A stretch of DNA of 6,326 nt from Gemmataceae bacterium (GTDB lineage Bacteria; Planctomycetota; Planctomycetia; Gemmatales; Gemmataceae), in contig JAOAAM010000460.1 in NCBI GenBank assembly GCA_026418875.1, forward strand, positions 1-6,326. The letters run 5' to 3'. Positions 1-6,163 of this stretch are shown here, piece by piece (within the stretch, counting starts at the first letter, position 1; every line of letters starts with the position of its first letter). The position numbers were made by a program, and so were the translations under genes. The notes below the pieces were generated by a model. The model ran no database searches, was not told the origin of the DNA, and saw only the letters and a list, made by a program, of their open reading frames with translations.

Positions 1-60
1 CGCCCAATGCGGGCCGACCCGAACTTGCCGAGGAAGCAAGTTGTTTGGTTTGATTGCATC

Positions 61-67
61 GGGAGAA
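61..67 (+). promoter_or_regulatory. Ribosome binding site of the PEP-CTERM gene
   Basis: The purine-rich stretch GGGAGAA lies three bases before the ATG at 71. It supports starting there or at the adjacent ATG at 74 rather than at the in-frame TTG at 41. The 1-60 stretch shows no promoter that I can defend. Confidence 0.5.
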
Positions 68-70
68 GCC

Positions 71-871
71 ATGATGCGTTTTGCTTGTCTTGCCACAGCA
101 CTTGCGATGTTCGTTGTCGCTGGTGCGCAGGCACAAATTTCTTACAGCGGCGGGACGACGTACTCCCAAGACTTTAACTCGCTCAGCAGCGTGGCAGGGC
201 CGCACCCTTGGGCTAACGACACCACTCTCGTTGGCTGGTTTGCCGATTGGGACGCGGTCGGCCCGATCACCCTGTACACTGCTGATAATGGTTCGTCCAA
301 TCTCGGTAATCTCTACAGCTACGGTTCGACGGGCGACTCGGACCGAGCGCTGGGGTCCCTGGCGGACGGCAGCACCGGATCCGTGTACTACGGCGTTCAG
401 TTCAAGAACGCCAGTGCCGCATGGACGTACACATCTTTCTCCGTCTCTTTCTGGCTCGAGCAATGGCGTGCCGACAGTAGAAATCTCCAATCCTTGCAAC
501 TTCAATACCAAGTCTCCGGGAGCCCAATCAGCGTAGATGGCGCCGGCCCGTGGACAACCATCGACACACTCAACGCCATTGTCCTCAACACCGTAGGGGC
601 GATTGATGGCAACCTTGCTGTCAACAGAGTTAACGCGTCCTACTTAGCAGTTCCCATCGCAGGTGGCTGGGCGCCTAATCAGTACTTGATGTTGCGATGG
701 GTTGACGTCGATGACTCCGGCTCGGACCATGGCTTGGCCATCGACGACTTCACCTTCTCGGCCGTTCCTGAGCCGACGACCTTCGCTCTGGTCGGCTTGG
801 GCATGGGTGCTGCCGGTTTGGTGACTCGCCGGCTGCGTCGCAAGAAGGCTGAGCAAGCCGTCGCCGCCTGA
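71..871 (+). CDS. PEP-CTERM sorting domain exported protein
   Basis: Predicted secreted or surface protein of 266 residues. Residues 1-22 (MMRFACLATALAMFVVAGAQAQ without the last few) form a signal peptide with a hydrophobic core and an AQA-type cleavage site. The mature region is rich in Ser, Thr, Gly, Trp and Tyr, with a 'DRALGSLADGSTG' stretch near residue 91 and 'GLAIDDFTFS' just before the sorting signal. This is typical of beta-sandwich cargo of PEP-CTERM systems. The C-terminus has the whole tripartite signal: VPEP at about 232-235, a hydrophobic helix (about 237-252) and a basic RRLRRKK cluster. In the known family, an exosortase recognises this tail and removes it at the membrane. 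No exosortase lies in this window. The start at 71 is preferred because it opens directly with the signal peptide and has a Shine-Dalgarno-like GGGAGAA; an in-frame TTG at 41 would add ten polar residues before it. The gene is followed by its own terminator, so it is probably monocistronic. The specific function of the mature domain is unknown. Confidence 0.9.
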   Translation: MMRFACLATALAMFVVAGAQAQISYSGGTTYSQDFNSLSSVAGPHPWANDTTLVGWFADWDAVGPITLYTADNGSSNLGNLYSYGSTGDSDRALGSLADGSTGSVYYGVQFKNASAAWTYTSFSVSFWLEQWRADSRNLQSLQLQYQVSGSPISVDGAGPWTTIDTLNAIVLNTVGAIDGNLAVNRVNASYLAVPIAGGWAPNQYLMLRWVDVDDSGSDHGLAIDDFTFSAVPEPTTFALVGLGMGAAGLVTRRLRRKKAEQAVAA

Positions 872-886
872 ACCTTTCGACAGTGA

Positions 887-1114
887 CTAGCATGAACCGG
901 TCTCGATCCGCTCGGGACCGGTTCTTCTTTTCCACACGGCAACAACTAGGGTGATCGTATCGTCGCGGGCAGCTGCAAATCGCCCGATGAGTCGGCTCCT
1001 GAAAAATTCATCTCCGTCAACAAGCGGTGAGAGTCCGGAAGTTGTGACCCCGCTCATTCGGTCTGGCGAGAAATCGGACAAATCAGCAAAATACTTTTCG
1101 TGACGTCGCTCCGT
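887..1114 (-). pseudogene. Possible remnant of a phosphatase-like gene end (weak)
   Basis: On the minus strand a stop-to-stop open stretch runs from just after an in-frame TAA near 1117 down to TAG at 887-889. Its product reads like ordinary protein (…SGLSPLVDGDEFF…) and ends with 'ARDDTITLVVAVWK'. That resembles the last strand of PP2C/SpoIIE-type phosphatases, where an acidic DD is followed by a hydrophobic strand. It has no convincing start (only TTG at 1081, no clear ribosome site) and no catalytic motifs. Its final codons run through the terminator of the neighbouring gene. It may be the decayed 3' end of a gene, or simply a chance open frame. Family resemblance is from memory of the motif only. 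Confidence 0.2.
894..931 (+). terminator. Rho-independent terminator of the PEP-CTERM gene
   Basis: A perfect 9-bp inverted repeat GAACCGGTC / GACCGGTTC (894-902 and 916-924) is extended inward by one G-T pair and three further pairs (CGA/TCG). This gives a 13-bp stem with a 5-base loop at 907-911. A T-rich tract (TTCTTTT) follows directly. It begins 22 bases after the stop codon. The reverse strand lacks a T tract, so it should act mainly on + strand transcripts. Confidence 0.85.
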
Positions 1115-1132
1115 TTATTGAAGCACAGGGAT

Positions 1133-1146
1133 GGAGGGAAAAAGGA
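1133..1146 (+). promoter_or_regulatory. Ribosome binding site deciding the start at 1149
   Basis: GGAGG at 1133-1137 lies 11 bases before the ATG at 1149, and a second purine patch (AAAAAGGA) ends two bases before it. The in-frame ATG at 1131 would place these inside the coding region and would add a charged MEGKRT before the hydrophobic leader. The start at 1149 is therefore preferred. Confidence 0.5.
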
Positions 1147-1148
1147 CC

Positions 1149-1961
1149 ATGATTGGAGCCTTGGTCATCACGACGGTCTTGGGCATGACGCCAACGCAGA
1201 CGGGCGGACTGCAATTGACCAACGAGAGGATCACCTTCGGCGGTGAATTCGGGCCGGTCCGACCGGATCATCGCTTCTTGCCCGGCGATCTGTTCTTCCT
1301 CGCCTTTGATATCGAGGGCTTGAAACAGGACAGTCAGGGTCGTGTCGAATATCTGATGGGGATGGTCGTAACTCACGACGCCAGCAACAAAGTGATCTTC
1401 GAGAGCAAACCCTCGCCGCAGTCGATGATTTTACCCTTGGGTGCGACGAGATTGCCGGCTCGGGCATTCATTCTGTTGGGGTTGGACTTGCGGGGGCCAT
1501 GCACATGTCGAGTGACGGTGACGGACAAAGCGACGGGGGTCACCAGGCACGTCGAGAAGAAATTCCTTGTCATGGAGCCGACGTTCGGCATGGTGGCGTT
1601 TCGAGCGACATACGATCGAGAGGGGCAGTACCCGGCCCCGCTTCAGGGAGTCGCCGGACAATCGCTCTGGTTGCAATTCGGCACGGTCGGCTTCTCCCGA
1701 AACCCCCAGACCCGGCAGCCACACAACCAAGTGGAACTTCGGGTCTTCGATGCCAAAGGCCAGCCGACGACGGAAGAGCCGCTCGTGTATGAAATCAAAA
1801 GCGGTGTGGATGAAGAGGCCAACGCGCTGGATTGGCGAATCCCCTTGCCCTTGAATCGTCCCGGCAATTATCGAGTGGAACTCAAAGCTATGGATAAAGT
1901 GACGAACAGCGCACCGTACAAGATCAGCTTTTCGGTGCAAGTGTTCGAATCCGTCAAATGA
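1149..1961 (+). CDS. Exported two-domain beta-sandwich protein, planctomycete type
   Basis: A 270-residue protein of unknown function. It begins with a short hydrophobic leader (MIGALVITTVLGMTPTQTG) that may be a signal peptide, though a basic N-region is missing from this start; the upstream in-frame ATG at 1131 would supply one (MEGKRT). The rest is strand-rich and falls into two similar halves, about residues 19-142 and 147-270. Each half has a 'PGD/AGQ…LFFLAFDIEG / LWLQFGTVGF' strand pair, a 'VxxxDAxxK' or 'RVFDAKGQ' hairpin, and a closing 'YRVxxxxxDKxT' strand. This suggests tandem Ig-like or similar beta-sandwich domains that arose by duplication. The first half contains closely spaced cysteines (CTC, residues 118-120). 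I recognise the general style from Gemmata-like planctomycete hypothetical proteins but know no assigned function. It lies 54 bases before the TPR gene in the same direction, so it may be the first gene of a three-gene transcript. No enzyme motif is visible, and a binding or structural role outside the cytoplasm is an inference. Confidence 0.8.
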   Translation: MIGALVITTVLGMTPTQTGGLQLTNERITFGGEFGPVRPDHRFLPGDLFFLAFDIEGLKQDSQGRVEYLMGMVVTHDASNKVIFESKPSPQSMILPLGATRLPARAFILLGLDLRGPCTCRVTVTDKATGVTRHVEKKFLVMEPTFGMVAFRATYDREGQYPAPLQGVAGQSLWLQFGTVGFSRNPQTRQPHNQVELRVFDAKGQPTTEEPLVYEIKSGVDEEANALDWRIPLPLNRPGNYRVELKAMDKVTNSAPYKISFSVQVFESVK

Positions 1962-2015
1962 GTTTCCCGCGGTGGCAGCCGGTTGGTCCGATAAACATCA
2001 GCCTGCGAGAAGACC

Positions 2016-2636
2016 ATGAGCCAGCTACAAGAGCGAATCGCGCAGTTCCGGAAGATGGCCACGGATGACCCAGACAATGAACTGGGGCACTTTCGTCTGG
2101 GTCAGCTTTTAATGGAGGACGGCCAATTCGAGGAGGCGGCGAAGTCATTCCTCCGCACCCTGGAGTTAAGTCCTCACTTCTCGAAAGTGTACCAACTGCT
2201 CGGCTATTGTCGGATGAAACTCGGGCAGCGCGATGAGGCGATTCGCGTCTTGAAAGAGGGTTGGCGAATCGCCGACGAACGGGGCGATAAACTGCCCCGC
2301 GACGAAATGGGACGCATGCTGGTCGAGTTAGGGGAAGCCCTTCCCGAGTCGGCCCACTCGGCGGCGGACGGACCGCCCGGGGACGGCTTCGTCTGCCAGC
2401 GGCCGGGGTGCCCCATGGGCTCGCGAGCCCGGCGGCTGCCGGCCCCCCCAATTTCCGACGAGATCGGCCAACGCATCTTTGAGACTGTTTGTGCGGATTG
2501 CTGGGAAAATTGGTTCCGCAACTACAGTATCAAAGTCATCAACGAGCTTCGCCTCGATCTCAGCACTGAATTCGGTCAGGAAGAGTACGATAAGTACATG
2601 CGGGACTATTTCGGTTTCGCCCCCGCAGGGGTGTGA
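2016..2636 (+). CDS. TPR protein with C-terminal YggX-like (Fe(II)-trafficking) domain
   Basis: A 206-residue cytoplasmic protein (no signal peptide or membrane helix) with two parts. Residues about 20-87 hold two TPRs, with the usual small/large residue pattern ('HFRLGQLLMEDGQFEEAAKS' and 'YQLLGYCRMKLGQRDEAIRV'). After a linker, residues about 124-202 resemble YggX, the small bacterial protein that protects Fe-S enzymes from oxidative damage and is proposed to traffic Fe(II). The match to the remembered E. coli protein includes 'IGQRIFETV…CWENW' against 'LGKRIYNEI…AWAQW', then 'INELRLDL' against 'INEKKLNM', and a final aromatic 'DYFGF' against 'NFLF'. C127 aligns with the single conserved YggX cysteine. 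C132, C159 and C162 are extra, giving CX4C and CX2C pairs that could form a metal site. YggX normally stands alone at about 90 residues, so the TPR fusion is notable. The ATG at 2016 has only a weak upstream purine stretch (GCGAGAAGA). The stop sits one base before the next gene's start. Confidence 0.8.
   Translation: MSQLQERIAQFRKMATDDPDNELGHFRLGQLLMEDGQFEEAAKSFLRTLELSPHFSKVYQLLGYCRMKLGQRDEAIRVLKEGWRIADERGDKLPRDEMGRMLVELGEALPESAHSAADGPPGDGFVCQRPGCPMGSRARRLPAPPISDEIGQRIFETVCADCWENWFRNYSIKVINELRLDLSTEFGQEEYDKYMRDYFGFAPAGV
2625..2631 (+). promoter_or_regulatory. Ribosome binding site for the GTG start at 2638
   Basis: GCAGGGG inside the end of the TPR gene lies six bases before the GTG at 2638. 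It supports that start, which directly precedes the first conserved residues of the PSP1-like domain (WFVRYG), and it supports translational coupling. Confidence 0.5.
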
Positions 2637-2637
2637 T

Positions 2638-3261
2638 GTGACCAGCAGCTGGTTCGTGCGTTACGGTCGGGCCGGCACCGTGGGTGTGATTTCCACCACC
2701 GACGGGGTGTCGCTCGCCGCTGGTGAAGAGGTCCTGTTAAAATCGACCTTGGGCTTGTTCCTCGGCGAAGTTCTCGGTCCTGTGCATCATCCCCCGGCAG
2801 CGTCGCCGGTGACGTGGGTCCGACATGCGACCACGGACGATCGAGAGCAGGCGGAGGCGGTTGCCGGTATTGCGGAGCAACTGGTGCATGTTTCGTGTGA
2901 CCGTGTCGCCGAACTCGGCTTACCCATGATGATCGTGGACGCCGACGTCTCGCTCGACTCCACCGCGGGGTGGCTCCATGCCCTTCGGTGGGATTCCTGC
3001 CAAGTCGACTTGCTGGTGTCTCGTCTGGGCGGGCAATTCGCTTTCCCTGTCGGTGTGCTCGACTTCTCCCGTCCCTTGTCTCCGAGCAGCGGCTGCGGTT
3101 CGTGCAGTTCGGGCCGGAGTTGCGGAACAAGTTGCGCTTCTAGAACCACGGGTGGATGTTCGGGTTGCTCGTGCAGCACGGCACGCCACCGAACACCCCG
3201 CGACAACTCGGGAAACATCGCGGGCACGGTCAGGCAGGGACACCGAGTTGCCCTATTGTGA
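2638..3261 (+). CDS. PSP1/RicT-like protein with cysteine-rich C-terminal tail
   Basis: A 207-residue cytoplasmic protein. Residues about 5-142 match the pattern of the PSP1 C-terminal domain family (RicT, formerly YaaT, in Bacillus). They start with 'RYGRAGTVGVI', then a 'GEEVLLKSTLGLFLGEVL' strand pair, then the family hallmark 'LGLPMMIVDADVSLD', and finally a 'VDLLVSRLGGQF' segment. In Bacillus, RicT works with RicA and RicF as an Fe-S complex that steers RNase Y. Whether this protein does so is unknown. Residues 153-179 form a Gly/Ser/Cys-rich tail with seven cysteines (C153, C156, C162, C166, C174, C177, C179); C87 and C121 lie in the core. The tail could bind zinc or an Fe-S cluster. 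The last 27 residues are basic and without pattern. The GTG start is chosen because it follows the TPR gene's stop by one base, has a GCAGGGG ribosome site and sits just before the conserved domain. No ATG fits this position. It ends 11 bases from the convergent cytochrome gene. Confidence 0.75.
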   Translation: MTSSWFVRYGRAGTVGVISTTDGVSLAAGEEVLLKSTLGLFLGEVLGPVHHPPAASPVTWVRHATTDDREQAEAVAGIAEQLVHVSCDRVAELGLPMMIVDADVSLDSTAGWLHALRWDSCQVDLLVSRLGGQFAFPVGVLDFSRPLSPSSGCGSCSSGRSCGTSCASRTTGGCSGCSCSTARHRTPRDNSGNIAGTVRQGHRVALL

Positions 3262-3272
3262 CACGGCCGACG

Positions 3273-5426
3273 CTAGCGGGATTGCTCAGTCGCCACGTTC
3301 TTCCATTCATCCAGACGACGACGGATCACAGGAATCAACGCGGGTGATTTCAACGTGGCCAGGGATTTGGCCTGTTCTGCGGTTTTCACCGCGATGTCGA
3401 GGCGACCCGCAACAAAGTAGGCTTCGGCAAGGCCCCAAAGAACCTCAGCTTCCTCTCGTCGAGTCAAGCGAGCGGCACGTTCCGCCGACTCGACCGCCTT
3501 TTCCGGCTCTCCGAGTTGCCGCCAGGCGAGACTCAAGCCGTGCAGGGAACCCGCATGGTTCGGGTCGATGTCCAAGGCATATTGGAACCGATCTTTCGCC
3601 TCGGACCATCGCTCGAGTGAAAGCAAGGCGAGCCCCCACCGGTGATTGATCTCGACGGTGTAAGGCATGATGGCGTCGGCCCTGCGGAAAAACTCGAGCG
3701 CCGCCACTCCGTCTCCCCGCACGTATGCCATCCAACCCAGCATGTTTAGACCATAGGCGTCGTCGGGGTCATGCTTGGTCACCGTTTCGAGATGCTCGAC
3801 GGCCCGGGACATCTGCCCGACCGAGGCGTACAGCGTTCCCAGGCGGCCGTGTGCCCGCGCCAAATTCGGTTTGATCGTCAAGATCCTCTCCAACAGCGGG
3901 ATGGCCTCCCGTGGACGACCGATTCGTAACGCGTGTTGCACGGCATTCAAATCCGCATCAACTTGGGCTTGGGCAGCGATCGCCTCATCGAGCTTCCGTC
4001 GGGTCTCTGGAGTCGGGTCAAAGCGCCATGCCTCGCGCCAAGCACCAATGGCCGACATCAAGCGGTGCTCGGATTGGAGGCGACGCCCTTCCGCCCGCCA
4101 ATGCTCCGCGAGGAGCTGTCTAATTCGTTCCGCCTCGGATTGGTGCGGCGGTTCCGGTCTTCCGCGGTGATATTTCCAAAGCGCTTCGAGACGTGCAGCG
4201 GGGTAAATGCCGATGCGGTGTTCGTGTGGCCGCATCGGAAACACGTACTGGTCTTCGGCCGTGTGAAACTTGATGGCCACTCGGTTGTACTCAGGCATGT
4301 GGCACGACACGCAATCATCGCGTACGCCCAAGGGCAGGTTTGTCCGATCGCCGCAAGACTCCGGCTCGTGGCATTTCTGGCAAGAACGGGCGACACTGGC
4401 GGCATCCTGCGGGCGATGCGGATTGTGGCACGTCGTGCAAGTCATGTCGCTTTGCTGAAAGCAGCGACTCCGCTTCAGGTACTTCACCTGGTCTGCAACG
4501 TGGTCGCTCTCACGATCATCACCAAGATTCAGTCGATAGAAATCTTCTAACGGCTCCCCGGGTCGATAACGGAACGGCGGTCCTTTGCCCCGCAAGGCAT
4601 TACTGTGGCACTGGCCGCAAAGGTCCATTTGCTGCTCCCGCGACAATTGCCGAGGACGCGCGATTGCCTGCGGACGCCGGTCGTCGGGGTGGCGTCGGTG
4701 ATATTCGACATGATCGCGACCCGGACCGTGGCAGCGTTCACAAGTGACCCCCCAAATCGCATCGTCACGCCGATACTCGTTCTCCGTCCCGGCAACGTGG
4801 CCGATCCAAGTGAAGTGACACTCCACGCAGCGAACCGTGGTCACGCGGGTGAAATCGCCGGGGTCCAACGGGTCGTAGAATTGCTCCCCCCAGCATTGTT
4901 GCGGTCCCAACCAGGCAATTGGCAACTCGTGAAGCGTGTTTCCTTTCCACGTGAAGTACACTTCGTCGGCGCGTCCGCCGGAGCCGTAAATCAAGTCGAT
5001 CCTCCACGAGTCGCGGCGTTCCCCTGTCGGACCATTACGAATCAACGTCTGAATGTACTCGTCGCCCCTCTTCTCGATCGTGAAACGGACGCCCGGATTC
5101 CGTGAGACGTAGGTCCCCCCTTCATCGAAGGCGCTGGGCATCGGACCATCTTCCGGACGCCACGCCGCCTTGAAATGGCGCGTCGCCTGAAATTCGTGGA
5201 CCCGCGCGGAGTGGCACTCGGCACAAACTTGCGGGCCGACGTAACCGGGATTCTCTCGAACGACGACCAGACGACCGTCGTCCGTCGGATCATCGGCGGG
5301 TTGCGCCGATTCATGGCGGCGAATGCTGAGAGCGAAGACCAGCAGACCCGCGGCGAGAATCGCCAACCCGAGGCCGACAGCCCAGCCCGGCACCCGAAAC
5401 CACCAGGACGAAGAACGGCGTGTCAT
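3273..5426 (-). CDS. Membrane-anchored heptaheme c-type cytochrome with C-terminal TPRs
   Basis: A 717-residue electron-transfer protein. The first 12 residues are basic or polar, and one helix (about 14-34) anchors it, with the rest outside the cytoplasmic membrane. Seven CXXCH heme-c motifs occur at C68, C200, C229, C270, C330, C349 and C372. Free histidines (H84, H166, H210, H388, and H401 and H403 in 'PHEHRIG') are candidates for distal ligands. The opening 'YVGPQVCAECH…HEFQATRHF' is the signature of cytochrome c554-like multiheme proteins. There is no CXXCK motif, so a standard NrfA-type nitrite reductase site is absent. Residues about 490-690 form six TPRs (approximate starts 488, 521, 555, 589, 623 and 657), probably a docking surface. 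Donor, acceptor and any substrate are unknown; an electron-conduit role is inferred. The ATG overlaps the upstream gene's stop as ATGA, with AAGGAG at 5437-5442, ten bases before the start. Maturation would need the cytochrome c assembly system, which is not in this window. Confidence 0.9.
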   Translation of the reverse strand: MTRRSSSWWFRVPGWAVGLGLAILAAGLLVFALSIRRHESAQPADDPTDDGRLVVVRENPGYVGPQVCAECHSARVHEFQATRHFKAAWRPEDGPMPSAFDEGGTYVSRNPGVRFTIEKRGDEYIQTLIRNGPTGERRDSWRIDLIYGSGGRADEVYFTWKGNTLHELPIAWLGPQQCWGEQFYDPLDPGDFTRVTTVRCVECHFTWIGHVAGTENEYRRDDAIWGVTCERCHGPGRDHVEYHRRHPDDRRPQAIARPRQLSREQQMDLCGQCHSNALRGKGPPFRYRPGEPLEDFYRLNLGDDRESDHVADQVKYLKRSRCFQQSDMTCTTCHNPHRPQDAASVARSCQKCHEPESCGDRTNLPLGVRDDCVSCHMPEYNRVAIKFHTAEDQYVFPMRPHEHRIGIYPAARLEALWKYHRGRPEPPHQSEAERIRQLLAEHWRAEGRRLQSEHRLMSAIGAWREAWRFDPTPETRRKLDEAIAAQAQVDADLNAVQHALRIGRPREAIPLLERILTIKPNLARAHGRLGTLYASVGQMSRAVEHLETVTKHDPDDAYGLNMLGWMAYVRGDGVAALEFFRRADAIMPYTVEINHRWGLALLSLERWSEAKDRFQYALDIDPNHAGSLHGLSLAWRQLGEPEKAVESAERAARLTRREEAEVLWGLAEAYFVAGRLDIAVKTAEQAKSLATLKSPALIPVIRRRLDEWKNVATEQSR

Positions 5427-6163
5427 CCTTCTCGATCTCCTTGCCCGGTCATCGAATGACCACGCTCTGCGACCGCGGATTCACCACTCGCCGTCCAGAG
5501 AGACGAGGGAGGCAATTCCTGAAGTTCTTCCGCTTGCCGCGGGGCCCGTACTAGCCAACACAAAACCCCGTGCGCCGGGAGGTAGAGCACGAGCACATAC
5601 GCCACCATCGCGACAACCAGGTACACGGGTGGCGGTACGACCCGCTGGACTTGACCAAACGGTCCAAGCACCCAGTTGATGTTGTCTGTCTCGCTGCTGA
5701 CCATGTACGACACGGGAAAGATTAGCCAGCAGTATCCGATTTGCAGCCACAGGGCACGTCGGTCATAACCATACCGCACGAGGCACCCGATTAAGAGCAA
5801 TGGCAGAAACAGGTGAAACAGGGCTAGACCCTTCTGGAGCGGCGGAAACGCCGGGTGGAACATGTACCATGCCGAGCCTAAGGGTGTCGTCTCGAATGAC
5901 AACCCGATCAGGAAGTCGACGCTCCAGATCAAGTCGGGGATCAACAGTGCCAAGGCCTGCCAGGATAACAGCAACGGGCTTTCGAGCCACAATCCTAGGG
6001 CGATGACGACATTCCCGAGGTGGCACAGCCACAGGTAGTGGTTCCAATCCACAAACTGCTTGTAGAGTACTGCCCAAACGACAACCCAAACCGTGTATCC
6101 CAACTTGATCGACCACGGGATCGGTCGGTGCCGCAGATTCGCATGCCCGGACATCGGATTCAT
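5423..6163 (-). CDS. Polytopic membrane protein with conserved-looking histidines
   Basis: A 246-residue integral membrane protein with about six hydrophobic helices (roughly 19-36, 43-60, 64-88, 112-130, 136-155 and 178-204) and a polar cytoplasmic-type tail of about 40 residues. Histidines lie in or at the ends of helices: H42 and H48 ('HYLWLCHLGN'), H103 ('MFHP'), H117 ('LFHLFLP') and H198 ('LPAHG'). A 'DNINWV' segment precedes the last helix. I recall similar unannotated proteins in planctomycetes but no assigned function. Sitting directly upstream of a heptaheme cytochrome, it might be its membrane partner, for example a quinone- or heme-binding subunit; this is inference. The start at 6163 is preferred because its ATG forms an ATGA overlap with the upstream hydrolase stop. 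A longer frame to an ATG at 6283 exists, but its first 40 residues are polar, lie wholly over the hydrolase coding region and look like a shadow. An ATG three codons further in is an alternative. No clear ribosome site is seen, fitting translational coupling. Confidence 0.75.
   Translation of the reverse strand: MNPMSGHANLRHRPIPWSIKLGYTVWVVVWAVLYKQFVDWNHYLWLCHLGNVVIALGLWLESPLLLSWQALALLIPDLIWSVDFLIGLSFETTPLGSAWYMFHPAFPPLQKGLALFHLFLPLLLIGCLVRYGYDRRALWLQIGYCWLIFPVSYMVSSETDNINWVLGPFGQVQRVVPPPVYLVVAMVAYVLVLYLPAHGVLCWLVRAPRQAEELQELPPSSLWTASGESAVAERGHSMTGQGDREG

Noticed and set aside
966..986. Short inverted repeat CGGGC / GCCCG in the 932-1148 gap
   Set aside because: Five pairs around an 11-base loop are expected by chance at this base composition; no riboswitch or small RNA could be supported.
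1431..1940. A 169-residue open frame antisense to the exported beta-rich protein
   Set aside because: It is a shadow of a well-supported gene. It has no ribosome site, no domain pattern and is Arg/His/Ser-rich in the way of antisense frames.
2479..2637. Extension of the PSP1-like frame upstream to an ATG at 2479
   Set aside because: It would overlap the YggX-like domain by 53 codons in another frame and adds a Ser/Ile-rich patternless segment. The GTG at 2638 has a ribosome site and sits right at the domain start.
2606..3130. A 174-residue minus-strand frame over the PSP1-like gene, with other antisense frames at 1954-2451 and 2787-3227
   Set aside because: Their composition is Arg/Pro/Ser-heavy and patternless, while the + strand frames carry recognisable domains over the same bases.
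3222..3253. Imperfect hairpin GGGCA-CGGT / ACCG-agt-TGCCC near the end of the PSP1-like gene
   Set aside because: The stem is broken by a 3-base bulge, lies inside the coding region and is not followed by a T tract, so it is not called a terminator.
3933..4550. A 205-residue + strand frame, with similar ones at 2978-3649 and 4605-5105, over the cytochrome gene
   Set aside because: They lie opposite an unambiguous seven-CXXCH and TPR coding frame and show no domain of their own.
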